NCBI RefSeq assembly: GCF_048820935.1
Contig: NZ_JBMERD010000014.1
Span: 1 to 64,000 of the forward strand
From: Algicoccus sp048820935
GTDB lineage: Bacteria; Pseudomonadota; Gammaproteobacteria; Burkholderiales; Burkholderiaceae_B
DNA length: 64,000 nucleotides
Direction of reading: 5' to 3'
The translations under genes and the position numbers were made by a program. Position 1 is the stretch's first letter; each line of letters opens with the position of its first letter. The notes under the pieces are model-generated. The model ran no database searches and was not told the DNA's origin. It saw only the letters and a program-made list of their open reading frames with translations. Below are positions 18,516-27,722 of this stretch, in pieces.

Positions 18516-19733
18516 ATGAATAAAAAAGCCATTATCAAAGATGTTCAGACCTTGAGTTGCAGCAATTCATGGCGCAATTACTACTTTCTGAAGATCGAAA
18601 CCGAATGCGGCATTGTGGGTTGGAGCGAGTTTGATCAGAACTTCGGTTCTCCAGGGGTTGAAGCGGCTATTAACCAATTGGTTCACCGTTTGATCGGTCA
18701 AGATGCCATGCTGCATGAGTTCATTCATGCCGATTTGCGCAATGTCACCCGACCCGGTTCAGGCGGTGTAGTGGGCCAGGCCTTGGGTGCCATTGAAAAC
18801 GCGTTGCTGGACATTAAAGCAAAAAAGCTCGATGTGCCTTGCTATCAATTATTAGGTGGAAAAATTCGTGATCGCGTGCGGGTGTATTGGTCGCACTGCG
18901 TCTCCTACCGGGCGCGCGTCGATCACTTTACGCCACCCATTCATGACATCAAAGGTGTTGAGCAAATTGCCAGAGACGCGCGCGACTGGGGATACACGGG
19001 TTTAAAGACCAACATTTTTCAGTATGACGAGCAAGATCGAATCTCTAATTGGGCACCCGGTTTTGGGCGTCAGTTCGACCCAGGTCGCAGTGTCGAGAAA
19101 AGTGTGCGCAAGAATCTCAAACGTCATCTAGAAGTGATGCGTGAGCATGCGGGGCCTGACATGGATATTTTGGTGGACCTGAACTTCAATGCTCGAACTG
19201 AAGGCTATCTGGAGATTGTGCGTGAGCTCAATGATTTGGATCTCTTTTGGATTGAACTCGATATGTTGGATCCAAAGGGTTTGGCAATGATTCGTCAACA
19301 CAGTAAGAATCCGATTGCTAGCCTTGAAACACTGATTGGTTTGCAACAGTTCTTACCCTACCTTGAAAACCGCAGCGTTGATGTGGCGATTGTCGACACG
19401 CCTTGGAATGGTGTGTGGCAGTCCATGAAAATCGCTGCGGCTTGTGATGCCTACGAAACCAACGTCGCTTGTCACAACTTCTATGGCCATCTGTGCACCA
19501 TGATGAACGCACACTTTTGTGCAGCGGTTCCGAACCTGCGCATCATGGAAATCGATATTGATCGAATTCCCTGGGATGAGAAAATCTTTACTCACGTGCC
19601 TGAGATTGTGGATGGTTATCTGACGATTCCTGATCGTCCGGGTTGGGGAACAGAGCCAATTGAAGAAGCATTGCGCGATTATCCACCTGTGCAGCAAGGC
19701 TTTTTGCATACTGCACTGCCTAAATTGAATTGA
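18516..19733 (+). CDS. enolase-superfamily enzyme (mandelate racemase/muconate lactonizing-like)
   Basis: 405 residues from the ATG at 18516, which has an AAAGGA ribosome site; the open frame runs further upstream to 18435 but that part is not family-like. The capping domain (about 1-125) and barrel are complete. Metal ligands are D221 (LVDLNFNA), E247 (FWIELDM) and E271 (ASLETLIG); K164 (GLKTN) and the D294/H320 pair (CHNFYGHL) complete a mandelate-racemase-type active site. Such enzymes abstract a proton alpha to a carboxylate, most often dehydrating an acid sugar or racemising an acid. It is monocistronic and lies next to the TRAP/CoA catabolic genes. Confidence 0.9.
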   Translation: MNKKAIIKDVQTLSCSNSWRNYYFLKIETECGIVGWSEFDQNFGSPGVEAAINQLVHRLIGQDAMLHEFIHADLRNVTRPGSGGVVGQALGAIENALLDIKAKKLDVPCYQLLGGKIRDRVRVYWSHCVSYRARVDHFTPPIHDIKGVEQIARDARDWGYTGLKTNIFQYDEQDRISNWAPGFGRQFDPGRSVEKSVRKNLKRHLEVMREHAGPDMDILVDLNFNARTEGYLEIVRELNDLDLFWIELDMLDPKGLAMIRQHSKNPIASLETLIGLQQFLPYLENRSVDVAIVDTPWNGVWQSMKIAAACDAYETNVACHNFYGHLCTMMNAHFCAAVPNLRIMEIDIDRIPWDEKIFTHVPEIVDGYLTIPDRPGWGTEPIEEALRDYPPVQQGFLHTALPKLN

Positions 19734-19811
19734 GCGAATTGCTCGCGCAATCACGTTCATTGATGTGTGGATCAAGCAAGCTAGTTAAGCGGCGAGTTGT
19801 TCACTTTGTGA

Positions 19812-20444
19812 TCACTCGCGCACGGCTGCGAGTAAACCCAAACCTGCACCACCCAGTAAGACTGCGCAGACTCGGTTAAAGAGGCGTTTGCGCCCGGGTT
19901 GTGCGAACCACTTGCCCAGATAGGCGCCCATGTAGGCATAGGCACCGATCGCTACCCATTCCAAGAGCAAAAATAACAAACCCAGAATAAAAAACTGAAA
20001 GGCAACGGGTTGCTGGGTATTGATGAATTGTGGCAAAAACGCGGTGAAGATGAGAATCGCTTTGGGGTTGCCGGCGGCAATCCAGAATTCCTGTCGGATC
20101 ATGCGCCATAGATTGTGTGTGGGCATGGTTTCTGCGTTTAATCCCTGCGGTGCAAAAAACACCGGTGCATTCCAAAGTTGCCAAGCCAATACAAACAGAT
20201 AGATAGCACCCGCAATCTTAATGGCGGTGAACGCAAAAGCGGCGGTATGGAGAATCACCGCCAATCCTGATGCGGCAATGGCGATCATGATCGCAAAAGC
20301 CACAATGCGTCCGACGCCTGCTCGACAGGCCGGTCCAAAGCCAAATCGACTGGCATTGGACACAGACAGTAAATTATTCGGACCTGGTGCCATGTTGAGT
20401 GCGAAGCAAGCAGGCACGTAGAGCAACAAGATTTCGGGGGTCAT
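19812..20444 (-). CDS. LysE family translocator
   Basis: 210 residues with six hydrophobic segments, matching the LysE/RhtB exporters of amino acids and their derivatives. The N-terminal motif MAPGPNNLLSVSNASRFGFGPACRAGVGR is the usual GPN signature region. Inner membrane, proton-driven efflux. Monocistronic; a terminator of the upstream minus-strand gene lies just before its start. Confidence 0.9.
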   Translation of the reverse strand: MTPEILLLYVPACFALNMAPGPNNLLSVSNASRFGFGPACRAGVGRIVAFAIMIAIAASGLAVILHTAAFAFTAIKIAGAIYLFVLAWQLWNAPVFFAPQGLNAETMPTHNLWRMIRQEFWIAAGNPKAILIFTAFLPQFINTQQPVAFQFFILGLLFLLLEWVAIGAYAYMGAYLGKWFAQPGRKRLFNRVCAVLLGGAGLGLLAAVRE

Positions 20445-20454
20445 GAGATGTTTG

Positions 20455-20490
20455 ATAAAAACAAAAAGACAGACAGCCTAAAACTGTCTG
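20455..20490 (-). terminator. Rho-independent terminator
   Basis: On the minus strand, CAGACAG and CTGTCTG form a 7-base stem (20470-20490), followed by TCTTTTTGTTTTTA. It lies about 50 bases after the stop of the small membrane protein gene at 20541 and just before the LysE gene. Confidence 0.7.
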
Positions 20491-20540
20491 AATATACAAG
20501 TGCTTGTGTGGGTAACGGTTAAAGTAAAAATATGGTGCTT

Positions 20541-20840
20541 TTAATCTGGCAGCGCACCACCGGTATAGCCTACCAAAAATAAGCTAATAGCAAGGGCAAC
20601 GACTAATAGCCAGACATAAGGGCTTTTAACTGAGCGCGTGACGCCGCTTGTGAATTGAGTCTTCAGATCCTGAGGCTCATCTTCTGCATGGTTGTAACCA
20701 GCAATCAGAAGCGTAATAGCGCCAAATAACGGTGAAAGCAGCATGGATACGATAAACCAACCGAGCGCGTTTCGCTTAAATTTGGACGCATAAAAAGCGA
20801 CTAGCACAGAGAGTAGAATCCATAAGATGATCCATTCCAT
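20541..20840 (-). CDS. small membrane protein of unknown function
   Basis: 99 residues with three predicted hydrophobic segments: residues 3-20, 25-48 and 76-95. The middle segment reads LGWFIVSMLLSPLFGAITLLIAG, similar to small inner-membrane proteins of unknown function. No catalytic motif. It stands alone and is followed by a hairpin terminator. The start is the ATG at 20840. Confidence 0.7.
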   Translation of the reverse strand: MEWIILWILLSVLVAFYASKFKRNALGWFIVSMLLSPLFGAITLLIAGYNHAEDEPQDLKTQFTSGVTRSVKSPYVWLLVVALAISLFLVGYTGGALPD

Positions 20841-20947
20841 GGCGATTCCTGTCCTGATTGATTTTGGATAAGCGTATCAGTTTGGCGTGCAAACGAACAG
20901 TCTTAAAGATTGTCAGTCTTCAAATTTGTGGTTTTCTACTTAACTTT

Positions 20948-21910
20948 CTATTTAACCAAGCGCGATCGCCTGCGTCGCGTGGGGGTTGGATCCTCTCCAC
21001 CACCGGGTCCAATTGAGCAAACGCTTTCCATGGAGGCTGGACGGATGAGTGTATTGCTTCCGTTGTTCGTGACGAGCGACATGTCTTTAGCAATGATGTT
21101 GCCTAAAACGAGTGTGGCACCGGGTGAGCCATTTTTGTTGATCCACACGTTCCCTTTGGGCGCATACGTTAATCCATCCATCGAAACGATATTGCTGGCA
21201 TGGCCCATGTTGATGCCGTTGAAATGAAGATTGCCTGTCGGTTGGTAAAACAAGATACCTTTCCAAGCTCCCTTGGTCGATGCTTGGGACACAACCCGGT
21301 TGTCAGGGGTTTCTTTATTTTCTTGCTCTCGCATATCAATACTGATTTGTGAGGCATTGGGTCCAAATAGAAACACCGCATTGGTTGCGTCGACCCCACC
21401 ACGCACGCCTTGGACGCTGATGGATAAGCCACCTGTGATTTTGTAGACGTCTTCCATTCGATATTTGCACGTTGAGATAATGCCTTGGTTCGCGTGATCC
21501 ATTTTTCTGGCATCGATGTTGATCCAGCTATAAGTACCAGGTGGAATTTTGTGTGTCAGACCTGTGACGCAGTTCAATAAAGTACTGTCAAACGATGGAC
21601 AGGTGCGATAGTTACAGCTCGACGGAAAAGTGGGGATTTCGATGTCGTCGATGCAAGGATCTTCGATAGGTTGTGAAATCTGTTTGGTGCTGTAGCCTGA
21701 TGCAGGTTGAACTGATTGATTGGTTTGGGTGCGTGTAAAGATGTCACCATTCACCAAAATAGGGTATGAGTTGTCCCAATAGGCGTTTGCTGAGATGTTG
21801 GGGTTGCTCGATGAGTTGGAAATGACCTCACCATAAATATTGAATCCGGCCACATCATTGTGACGTGTGAAGTTAATCCCAGCACCGTTACTTGCAAGTG
21901 CCATCAGCAC
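20948..21910 (-). pseudogene. C-terminal part of a TadG-like protein, cut off by an in-frame stop
   Basis: 320 residues. It is in exactly the same frame as the TadG-like N-terminal piece at 21932-22300; only a TAA codon (21932-21934) and seven sense codons separate it from the GTG at 21910. The text runs naturally across the stop, as in exported TadG-type proteins where a helix plus a short VATTATA-like segment leads into a beta-rich domain rich in Asn and Ser. I see repeated SMDGLTYAP/NVWINKNG-like short strands and several cysteines, consistent with an extracytoplasmic domain. It could be a separately translated protein, but a single gene broken by a nonsense mutation is more likely. Confidence 0.65.
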
Positions 21911-21931
21911 GGGGTCTTCGGATGGCTTAGG

Positions 21932-22300
21932 TTATGTTTCTTCAGCCTGCCCGGCTAAAGCTGTTGCTGTTGTCGCGACAGACAGTTTTGGCACACCGAA
22001 TAATTGAATAAAGTAAGTGTCCCATTGTTTATGAACGTCAGCAATCGCGCATTCGGTGGGATATTTTTCTGAGCATACATCCAGTTGCGTGATTCGTACT
22101 GTGACACCCTCCATGTCGTAAGGCGATTTCACCGCATCTAACCGTGGGTCGTTTTCTTCACAATCGAATTGTGCACAAGCCAAAGCGGATGCATCGGCCA
22201 AGCTTTGCATGCGGGCTTTTTGTAAATAAAAATTCCCAAAATCAATCGCCAGACCCGCAAATCCCAGCAGTGCCGTCAATAGGACAGCGACGATGATCAA
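21932..22300 (-). pseudogene. TadE/TadG-like N-terminal domain, fragment
   Basis: 122 residues. The membrane anchor VAVLLTALLGFAGLAIDFGNFYLQKARMQSLADASALA is the hallmark of the pilus-assembly TadG-like N-terminal domain. The assigned start is a TTG at 22300, inside what should be the family's first helix; family-like residues (SKECGSIL) continue upstream to a TAA at 22346-22348 with no proper start codon. The 3' end is the TAA at 21932, after which the same frame continues in the 21910 ORF. Two stops in one frame make this a probable decayed gene. No other tad genes are nearby. Confidence 0.7.
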
Positions 22301-22464
22301 AATCGAACCGCATTCTTTGCTAACGGATTGTTGTGTGGGTTTTACTTACAAGATGAACACTTGCTTAAAGCGTTAAAGACGATCTGAACTGGCTATCCAT
22401 TTCAATCCTAAGCTTAGCGCAAATGGTGTGGACTTAGAGCGTTTGTTGACTCGCGATGATGGGT

Positions 22465-22514
22465 TTACCGATGGCCGTTGCCTCATGAAATAGAAAGGCT
22501 GTGGCCATCGGTAA
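22465..22514. terminator. 12-base perfect inverted repeat after the symporter operon
   Basis: TTACCGATGGCC (22465-22476) pairs perfectly with GGCCATCGGTAA (22503-22514). It lies just after the stop of the 43-residue gene on the minus strand, so it is probably an mRNA end or stabilising structure; no strong U-run follows. Confidence 0.5.
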
Positions 22515-22524
22515 TTTCAGAGAA

Positions 22525-22656
22525 TTACAACATCGATGTGCCGTCTTTGCGGGCCCGTCGAATATCTCGAATTAGTGAAACGACTAATAAAGTCAGAATG
22601 CCAGCCGAGATGACCGGCCAGACAAGAATATAGGCAACAATTTCGTTCACACTCAT
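22525..22656 (-). CDS. small single-span partner of the sodium:solute symporter
   Basis: A 43-residue protein, ATG at 22656 to TAA at 22525. Residues 5-28 form one hydrophobic helix (IVAYILVWPVISAGILTLLV), followed by a basic tail (RDIRRARKDG). It begins 24 bases after the stop of the symporter gene in the same orientation with an AAAGGA-type ribosome site. Tiny single-helix proteins of this kind often accompany solute:sodium symporters and are annotated as putative small transporter subunits. Assignment rests on position, length and topology. Confidence 0.7.
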   Translation of the reverse strand: MSVNEIVAYILVWPVISAGILTLLVVSLIRDIRRARKDGTSML

Positions 22657-22680
22657 GATGATTTTCCTTTGGTTGTTTAA

Positions 22681-24321
22681 TTATTCAAACGCGGTCACAC
22701 GTTTGGCCAACAGTTTGAAATCGAATTGGTGTTTGCTAAACGCACTCATGAGAATACAGACAGCCGTACTCACGCCATACGAAGTGAGTGAGCCCAGTAA
22801 GACTGTGTAATCACGCAAGAACCCAACAAAGTATTGAGCCAGCAGTGCAAATGCGATCACAGCGACGGTAATGGCCACAATGCGGGGGAAAAATGCAAAA
22901 GTCATCAGACCCAGAACCACTGCACCGCCCACCGCTGCGATGATTTCAAAAAACACGGCAATTGAGCCTGTCATTGGAATCAACTCAAAACGCACAACAG
23001 TAAATAAGGCCACTGCGCAAAGCACAGAGGTCGTAAAGGCTCGGTTGGTGACGCGCTCCCAGTAAAAACTTGAAATTACTGGAAAGACAATGGCACCCCA
23101 AAGTGCACCCACAAAAACCAGCATGACCAGAATGTCTAGTCGCAGGCTGGCAAACACGACACCAAACATCGTGGCCACAATCATAGTCATGCGACCCCAC
23201 AGCAACATACGGTTGGGATCTGGGCGGCCCTTGGCAATGTTCTTACCATAAATGTCGGTCATGACAATGGCGGACAACGCACAAAGATCGGCGTCTGCGG
23301 TTGAAGACAATGAGCCGATCACTAAAACAAAGAAAAGCACAATGCCAATTGGGGGCAGATAGGAGGACGCCATTTGCGGAATGATGTTGTTCAGATCACC
23401 ATCGGCTGGCTGTAAGCCCGCAAAAATGGCGAGTAAACCCAGCATACCCAAGCCGATCACGACTGCACCGTAACCAATTGTGGCTGTCAGAAAAGTGGGT
23501 TTAATTAGATCTTCTCGAACAGCAAACAGTCGCTGTGCAATGGTCTGGTTCCCAATGGCATAGGCCAATACCGCTACAAAGTAGGGGGCACCTTGCTCAA
23601 GAATGGCCGTTTTTGAGAAAAAGTTGGCTTGTTCAGCACTCAGACGCCACATGTTGTCTGCAATGAAGTCCGTGCCACCGGCGTTAAAGAAGATGAGTGG
23701 AATGATGACAACGGCTGCAAGAATCATTGCCACAAGCTGGGCAAAGTCAGTCATGACAGACGCTCTAAAACCTGACCACAGCGTATAAGCGAGTACACCC
23801 AAGCCTGCAATCAAGACGCCTTGAATAAAGCTCAACGGACTCAGGATAGAAACCAGTGCACCAGCTGCCGTAAAGTTCACCATTAGGCTGATGCCACTAC
23901 CGATGAGGTTAGAGATTGCCATAATCATCTGGCTAGAGCGACCATGGCGTGCCTGAATCACCTCGGCAAGCGTGCGCGCCTGTGGCGCAAGCTTACGAAA
24001 TCGTCGCCCAAAAGGGTAGATGAAGAGAATCATCAGGGCGCCCCAGAAACCGTAGTGAATTGGGCCAGAGAGTCCGTATTTAAATCCGGAGGTTGCGCTT
24101 GCATAAAACGATGCCGCCCAAATCCAAGTGGCGATCATACTGGCGGCTGACAGACCAAAGCCAACCTCACTGGTGGCAACCATATAGCCATCGACGTTTT
24201 CATGGCGACGACTGATCATTAGAGTGAGTAAAAAAGTTAGTGCATAAAAACCGACTAATAACAAAATAGTATTAAGCGAGCTTAATTGGTAGAAAACTGA
24301 ATCGTTCATAAATATTGACAT
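22681..24321 (-). CDS. sodium:solute symporter family transporter
   Basis: 546 residues with about 13 hydrophobic segments, the SSS/SLC5 topology. Family stretches include WIWAASFYASATSGFKYGLSGP, GGTDF, and SLSSTADADLCALSAIVMTDIYGKN around the central signature. Likely imports a carboxylate or other small polar solute with Na+. It is followed by the 43-residue small partner and preceded by a 634-base region that must hold its promoter. The neighbouring cyclase-family hydrolase may act on the same or related substrate; this is inference. Confidence 0.92.
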   Translation of the reverse strand: MSIFMNDSVFYQLSSLNTILLLVGFYALTFLLTLMISRRHENVDGYMVATSEVGFGLSAASMIATWIWAASFYASATSGFKYGLSGPIHYGFWGALMILFIYPFGRRFRKLAPQARTLAEVIQARHGRSSQMIMAISNLIGSGISLMVNFTAAGALVSILSPLSFIQGVLIAGLGVLAYTLWSGFRASVMTDFAQLVAMILAAVVIIPLIFFNAGGTDFIADNMWRLSAEQANFFSKTAILEQGAPYFVAVLAYAIGNQTIAQRLFAVREDLIKPTFLTATIGYGAVVIGLGMLGLLAIFAGLQPADGDLNNIIPQMASSYLPPIGIVLFFVLVIGSLSSTADADLCALSAIVMTDIYGKNIAKGRPDPNRMLLWGRMTMIVATMFGVVFASLRLDILVMLVFVGALWGAIVFPVISSFYWERVTNRAFTTSVLCAVALFTVVRFELIPMTGSIAVFFEIIAAVGGAVVLGLMTFAFFPRIVAITVAVIAFALLAQYFVGFLRDYTVLLGSLTSYGVSTAVCILMSAFSKHQFDFKLLAKRVTAFE

Positions 24322-24907
24322 CCATTAGAGACGGCATCGATCGTGATGCAAACGTCACCCAGGCTTTAAACAGCCAGGCATGCTTGATTTCTTGTTTTCA
24401 CGCAGCGGATGTGAAGGGACGGTGTCGTTCCAACCGGATAGAGCCAGTTGCGACAATCATCACAGATTAAGTGTTTGGGTTTTGTAACGTTTCCGTGGCC
24501 TGGTCATCAGGCCCGAAGCCACTGCTGAAAAGTGAGTTGCTGACTAAGTCAAACTGCTTCTAAATCGACAGGCGATTAGAAACACCTAAGCAGCAAAATG
24601 GATGTGGCGTGGAGGTGGGATGCGAAGAAAAACGGTTTTAACACTATGAATTTTGTATAAAGCTTTGATGGTTATTGTTGTTGGTTTTGTACCCATGTAA
24701 TTAAGTGAATCCTTGATAAACAGACGATCCAATATACATGACAGATCGCTCAGCGTCCAATCGTGAGCGCCTACAAACGATGTTTCGGTCAGGCTTTAGG
24801 ATACGTAGCTTGCATCAAATCGGACAGTTTAATCATGCTGATTTGCGCCTTGGGTATGTTGTGCTAAACCGCCTTGAGAGAACCGAGGGAATGGATTAGG
24901 ACCGAGT
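24322..24907. other. intergenic region upstream of the symporter
   Basis: About 590 bases with no credible coding frame on either strand. It should contain the promoter of the symporter gene. No riboswitch or tRNA recognised. Confidence 0.5.
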
Positions 24908-24936
24908 CCTGATCTGACGGATGGCGTCAGATCAGG
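24908..24936. terminator. strong hairpin terminator
   Basis: CCTGATCTGACG pairs perfectly with CGTCAGATCAGG around a 5-base loop, 20 bases after the stop of the cyclase-family gene. On the plus strand it is followed by TTTGGGTTTT, on the minus strand not by a U-run; it probably separates the cyclase-family transcript from the symporter gene. Confidence 0.7.
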
Positions 24937-24955
24937 TTTGGGTTTTGAAGGTGCC

Positions 24956-26005
24956 TTAAACCGTCGCAACCGGTGTCACTGGTGAACCGACTGCACCAGG
25001 CAGTCTGAGTGGTGGCGCTGTCAGGAAGAAACGATTTCGGTTGTTCGCACTTAACCAGTTTGCTAAAGGAGTGAAGTGCCAAAGTTCTCCGAGATGGATA
25101 CCCAACTTGAATAAACACAAGTGATGCAGTGGCAAGATGGAACAGTTATGGTGTGACAAATTCGCGGAATAGTTTTCGACACTGTAATTGTCTGCCGCAA
25201 TGACTGAAATACCCGATTCACGAATCCAGTTTTGGAGCTCGATGTCGCTGCCATCTAAAACGGCGCAGCTGTTGTGTAACGTTTCAGCATCTGGTTGCTT
25301 ATTCAATTGCAAGATCAGATCCGCAAAACCCGTGTGCAGGCACAGCATATCGCCTTCTTCGACTGTAATGCCGTCACTTTCCATAATCTGACTGAGTGCT
25401 TTAAAACTCACCACTTCGCGTTTATTGCCAAAGTGTTTGTGCAAGTCAATCATGACGCCACGACCTTGAACGCCGGTCGAAGCCATGTTCTCTATGCCTA
25501 ACGCTTTGGCACCACAAGTGCTGTGTGAGGACATGTTTTCACCGACGCCACAATCTTGGGCAGATGCAGGTGCAAGGATATAGTCCTCGGCACTGTATCC
25601 GTTGTAATAAAACGGTTTGGGGTTGCCATCGTCAAGGGCATCAAAGAGTGATCCGACATGGCATAGACCATCCCATTGGGTGGAGTATTGAAGATGCAAA
25701 ATGGCGAGATCATCACACAACACATCGTGTGAGTCTGGATTTTTTTGTTGTAAAACGTAATTCATATTGACGTCGCCATGACGCAAATTAGGTCTGAGAA
25801 TCGGTGGATATCTGTTTTCGTTGAGCAAGTTGCCGCCTGGATAGTCCAGCGGCAGGCTTAAACAAAAGGCCTTTCCTGCTTTGATTTCTTTCGCAGCTTG
25901 TTTCACTCGATCGGGTGTTAAGAGGTTTAGTCGCCCCAATTGGTCATCCGCACCAAAATCACCCCAGTTTGAACCATCAGGGCGTTTTTTCCATCGAGGA
26001 CTCAC
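24956..26005 (-). CDS. cyclase family protein (kynurenine formamidase-like metal hydrolase)
   Basis: 349 residues, the long form of the cyclase family (PF04199). Metal-binding region QYSTQWDGLCHVG (the family's HxGTHxDxPxH-type site is altered to STQWDGLCH) and STCGAKALGIENMASTGVQGRGVMIDL are seen, with GDMLCLHTGF further on and SVENYSANLSHHNCSILPLHHLCL near the C-terminus. Members hydrolyse amides, lactones or related bonds. The ATG at 26005 has a GGAGAC ribosome site. Physiological substrate unknown. Confidence 0.85.
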   Translation of the reverse strand: MSPRWKKRPDGSNWGDFGADDQLGRLNLLTPDRVKQAAKEIKAGKAFCLSLPLDYPGGNLLNENRYPPILRPNLRHGDVNMNYVLQQKNPDSHDVLCDDLAILHLQYSTQWDGLCHVGSLFDALDDGNPKPFYYNGYSAEDYILAPASAQDCGVGENMSSHSTCGAKALGIENMASTGVQGRGVMIDLHKHFGNKREVVSFKALSQIMESDGITVEEGDMLCLHTGFADLILQLNKQPDAETLHNSCAVLDGSDIELQNWIRESGISVIAADNYSVENYSANLSHHNCSILPLHHLCLFKLGIHLGELWHFTPLANWLSANNRNRFFLTAPPLRLPGAVGSPVTPVATV

Positions 26006-26090
26006 GTTGTCTCCTTACTGATCAGTTTGTTTTTTATGATTTAAGTTAATGACTGCATTGAAGCCTGGCGCATGTCTACACGTGATCTCG

Positions 26091-27083
26091 CTAGGTCGTG
26101 ACGTCCGTATTCGGCGTTTGGGCGGGAGCGGGTTTTTCTGGTTGACGAAATGCTTCAGCGGCACGCTCTTTAATTTTGTGGAACTGTTTGGACATGCCAT
26201 CCAGTTTGGCTTCCCATTCTGGATTAGGCTCCTGATCTTTGATGGTCTGGAAATAGACTTGCATCATGCAAGTCAGTGCCAGCGGCTCAAAGACAGCGAC
26301 CTTGATACTCCAAGCCAATAGAATCGCAAAGATGACGACTGCGCCTGAGAATACGCCAGGCATTAAGTAAGCAATCAACCCAGCGGGTATGAGCATCACC
26401 ACAAACACCAAGATGCTTAGAAGGTAGATAATGGCGGCCAACCAAGCTGCATTCTTGAGCATGGGTTTGTAGTTTTGACCATAGAGAACCAGCGATTTTT
26501 TAGCAGAATCCCAAGGCTCTTCAGATTCGGTGTAAATAATGCGCGCCAAGATGAGCTCATCAATAAACCCCAAGGCCATCCGTAAAAAAGCCTGAATGAT
26601 CGAACCCAGCCGATCACTGCCAGGCAGCATATTGAGCACGCCGCTTACCAAACCAGATAGGGCGCGCACAACCCCTTTAATGAGGATGTCGATGCCAAAC
26701 AGAGCGTTGGATGTGCCAAACCGTTGCTGAACGGCTTTTCTGCCATATGCCAAATGGGTTTGACCTTCAGGGATCGGTTGCTCATTGACGAGTTGCACGA
26801 GCACAGCGATGTGAGCGGCTTTGACCATATAAAGCAACCAGGCGCGCGCCCAGTACATGAGTGCTCCAAATATCGAAAAACCCAGAGCTCCGCCAAAGAA
26901 CGTGCCAACACTCTGTCCATCCCCCCCGAAAATGGACCCAATACCGTATCCAATCCCTGCGCCAACCCCGGTGACGATGATGTAGCCAATGGAGATACCG
27001 ATATACACCAGTAGACGTAACAAGACAAAATTGAGAGTGCGCATCATGAGGCCGATGGCGGTGCCAAGCTTAAAATCCCACAT
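26091..27083 (-). CDS. integral membrane protein of unknown function
   Basis: 330 residues. A Gly-rich N-terminal membrane region (IGYIIVTGVGAGIGYGIGSIFGGDG) is followed by further hydrophobic segments around 75-95, 130-150, 215-245 and 250-275, and a polar Pro-rich C-terminal tail (KPAPAQTPNT). No named domain recognised. It starts 37 bases after the stop of the VWA gene in the same orientation, so the two probably form an operon; VWA-plus-membrane-protein pairs are common but functionally undefined. Confidence 0.75.
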   Translation of the reverse strand: MWDFKLGTAIGLMMRTLNFVLLRLLVYIGISIGYIIVTGVGAGIGYGIGSIFGGDGQSVGTFFGGALGFSIFGALMYWARAWLLYMVKAAHIAVLVQLVNEQPIPEGQTHLAYGRKAVQQRFGTSNALFGIDILIKGVVRALSGLVSGVLNMLPGSDRLGSIIQAFLRMALGFIDELILARIIYTESEEPWDSAKKSLVLYGQNYKPMLKNAAWLAAIIYLLSILVFVVMLIPAGLIAYLMPGVFSGAVVIFAILLAWSIKVAVFEPLALTCMMQVYFQTIKDQEPNPEWEAKLDGMSKQFHKIKERAAEAFRQPEKPAPAQTPNTDVTT

Positions 27084-27119
27084 GGTTGAACAACTCCTTG
27101 TTGATTAAATAAATGGGCT

Positions 27120-27722
27120 TTAGTTGCGCCCTGGTCGATAAATGGGCAATTGCATCCAATCCACATTGGGCTCGATTTGTATGCGACGCAACCACATGGA
27201 TTGAATGGCGTCATCCATGACGACAGGCTCATAAGCCATCACATCTATGATCGGATCAGAGCCTAAGCCATCGGCAGCACACGTTTCTTCACCATCGGAT
27301 ACCAAAATAACAGTCGCTTCGTTTTCGGTAAATTTAAGAGCGTGAGCGGCCTGTTGGACGGCATCGGTCATAGGCGTCATGCCCCTGGGGTTAAGCCCCA
27401 TCACTGCCTTTCGAATTGTTTCACGGTCCGAACCAACGGGAGCGAGCATCTCAATGTCACGGCAATCGCCTTTGCGGTTATGCCCATAGGCGATTAAGCC
27501 TAAGCGTCGATTATCCGGTAAGTCGGTCAACAATTGACTGACCACATCGCGTGCAATCACAATTTTATTGACGCCATCAATCTGACCCCACATGGATCCG
27601 GAGGCATCAAACACCAGAATCGCATCGGTCATCTTAGAGTTTGATTGTGGCTGCGGCTGCGATAAAGCAGTGCCGCCTGTGATCAAACCACTCAAAAGCA
27701 AACACCAAGAGAGTCGTTTCAT
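27120..27722 (-). CDS. von Willebrand factor A domain protein, shortened
   Basis: 200 residues with a signal peptide (cleavage near ALSQ) and a VWA domain. The MIDAS metal site is visible as DASGSMWG with the later threonine (GMTPMTDAV) and aspartate (LVSDGEETC). Related exported VWA proteins continue for another 50-150 residues after the SDGEETC strand; here the sequence diverges after CAADG and ends with an unfamiliar tail of about 50 residues. It may be a truncated or rearranged gene. It is periplasmic or lipoprotein-like in role; binding partner unknown. Confidence 0.8.
   Translation of the reverse strand: MKRLSWCLLLSGLITGGTALSQPQPQSNSKMTDAILVFDASGSMWGQIDGVNKIVIARDVVSQLLTDLPDNRRLGLIAYGHNRKGDCRDIEMLAPVGSDRETIRKAVMGLNPRGMTPMTDAVQQAAHALKFTENEATVILVSDGEETCAADGLGSDPIIDVMAYEPVVMDDAIQSMWLRRIQIEPNVDWMQLPIYRPGRN

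Noticed and set aside
26724..27014. Plus-strand open frame across the membrane-protein gene
   Set aside because: Antisense shadow of the 26091-27083 gene; hydrophilic, His-rich composition typical of such shadows.
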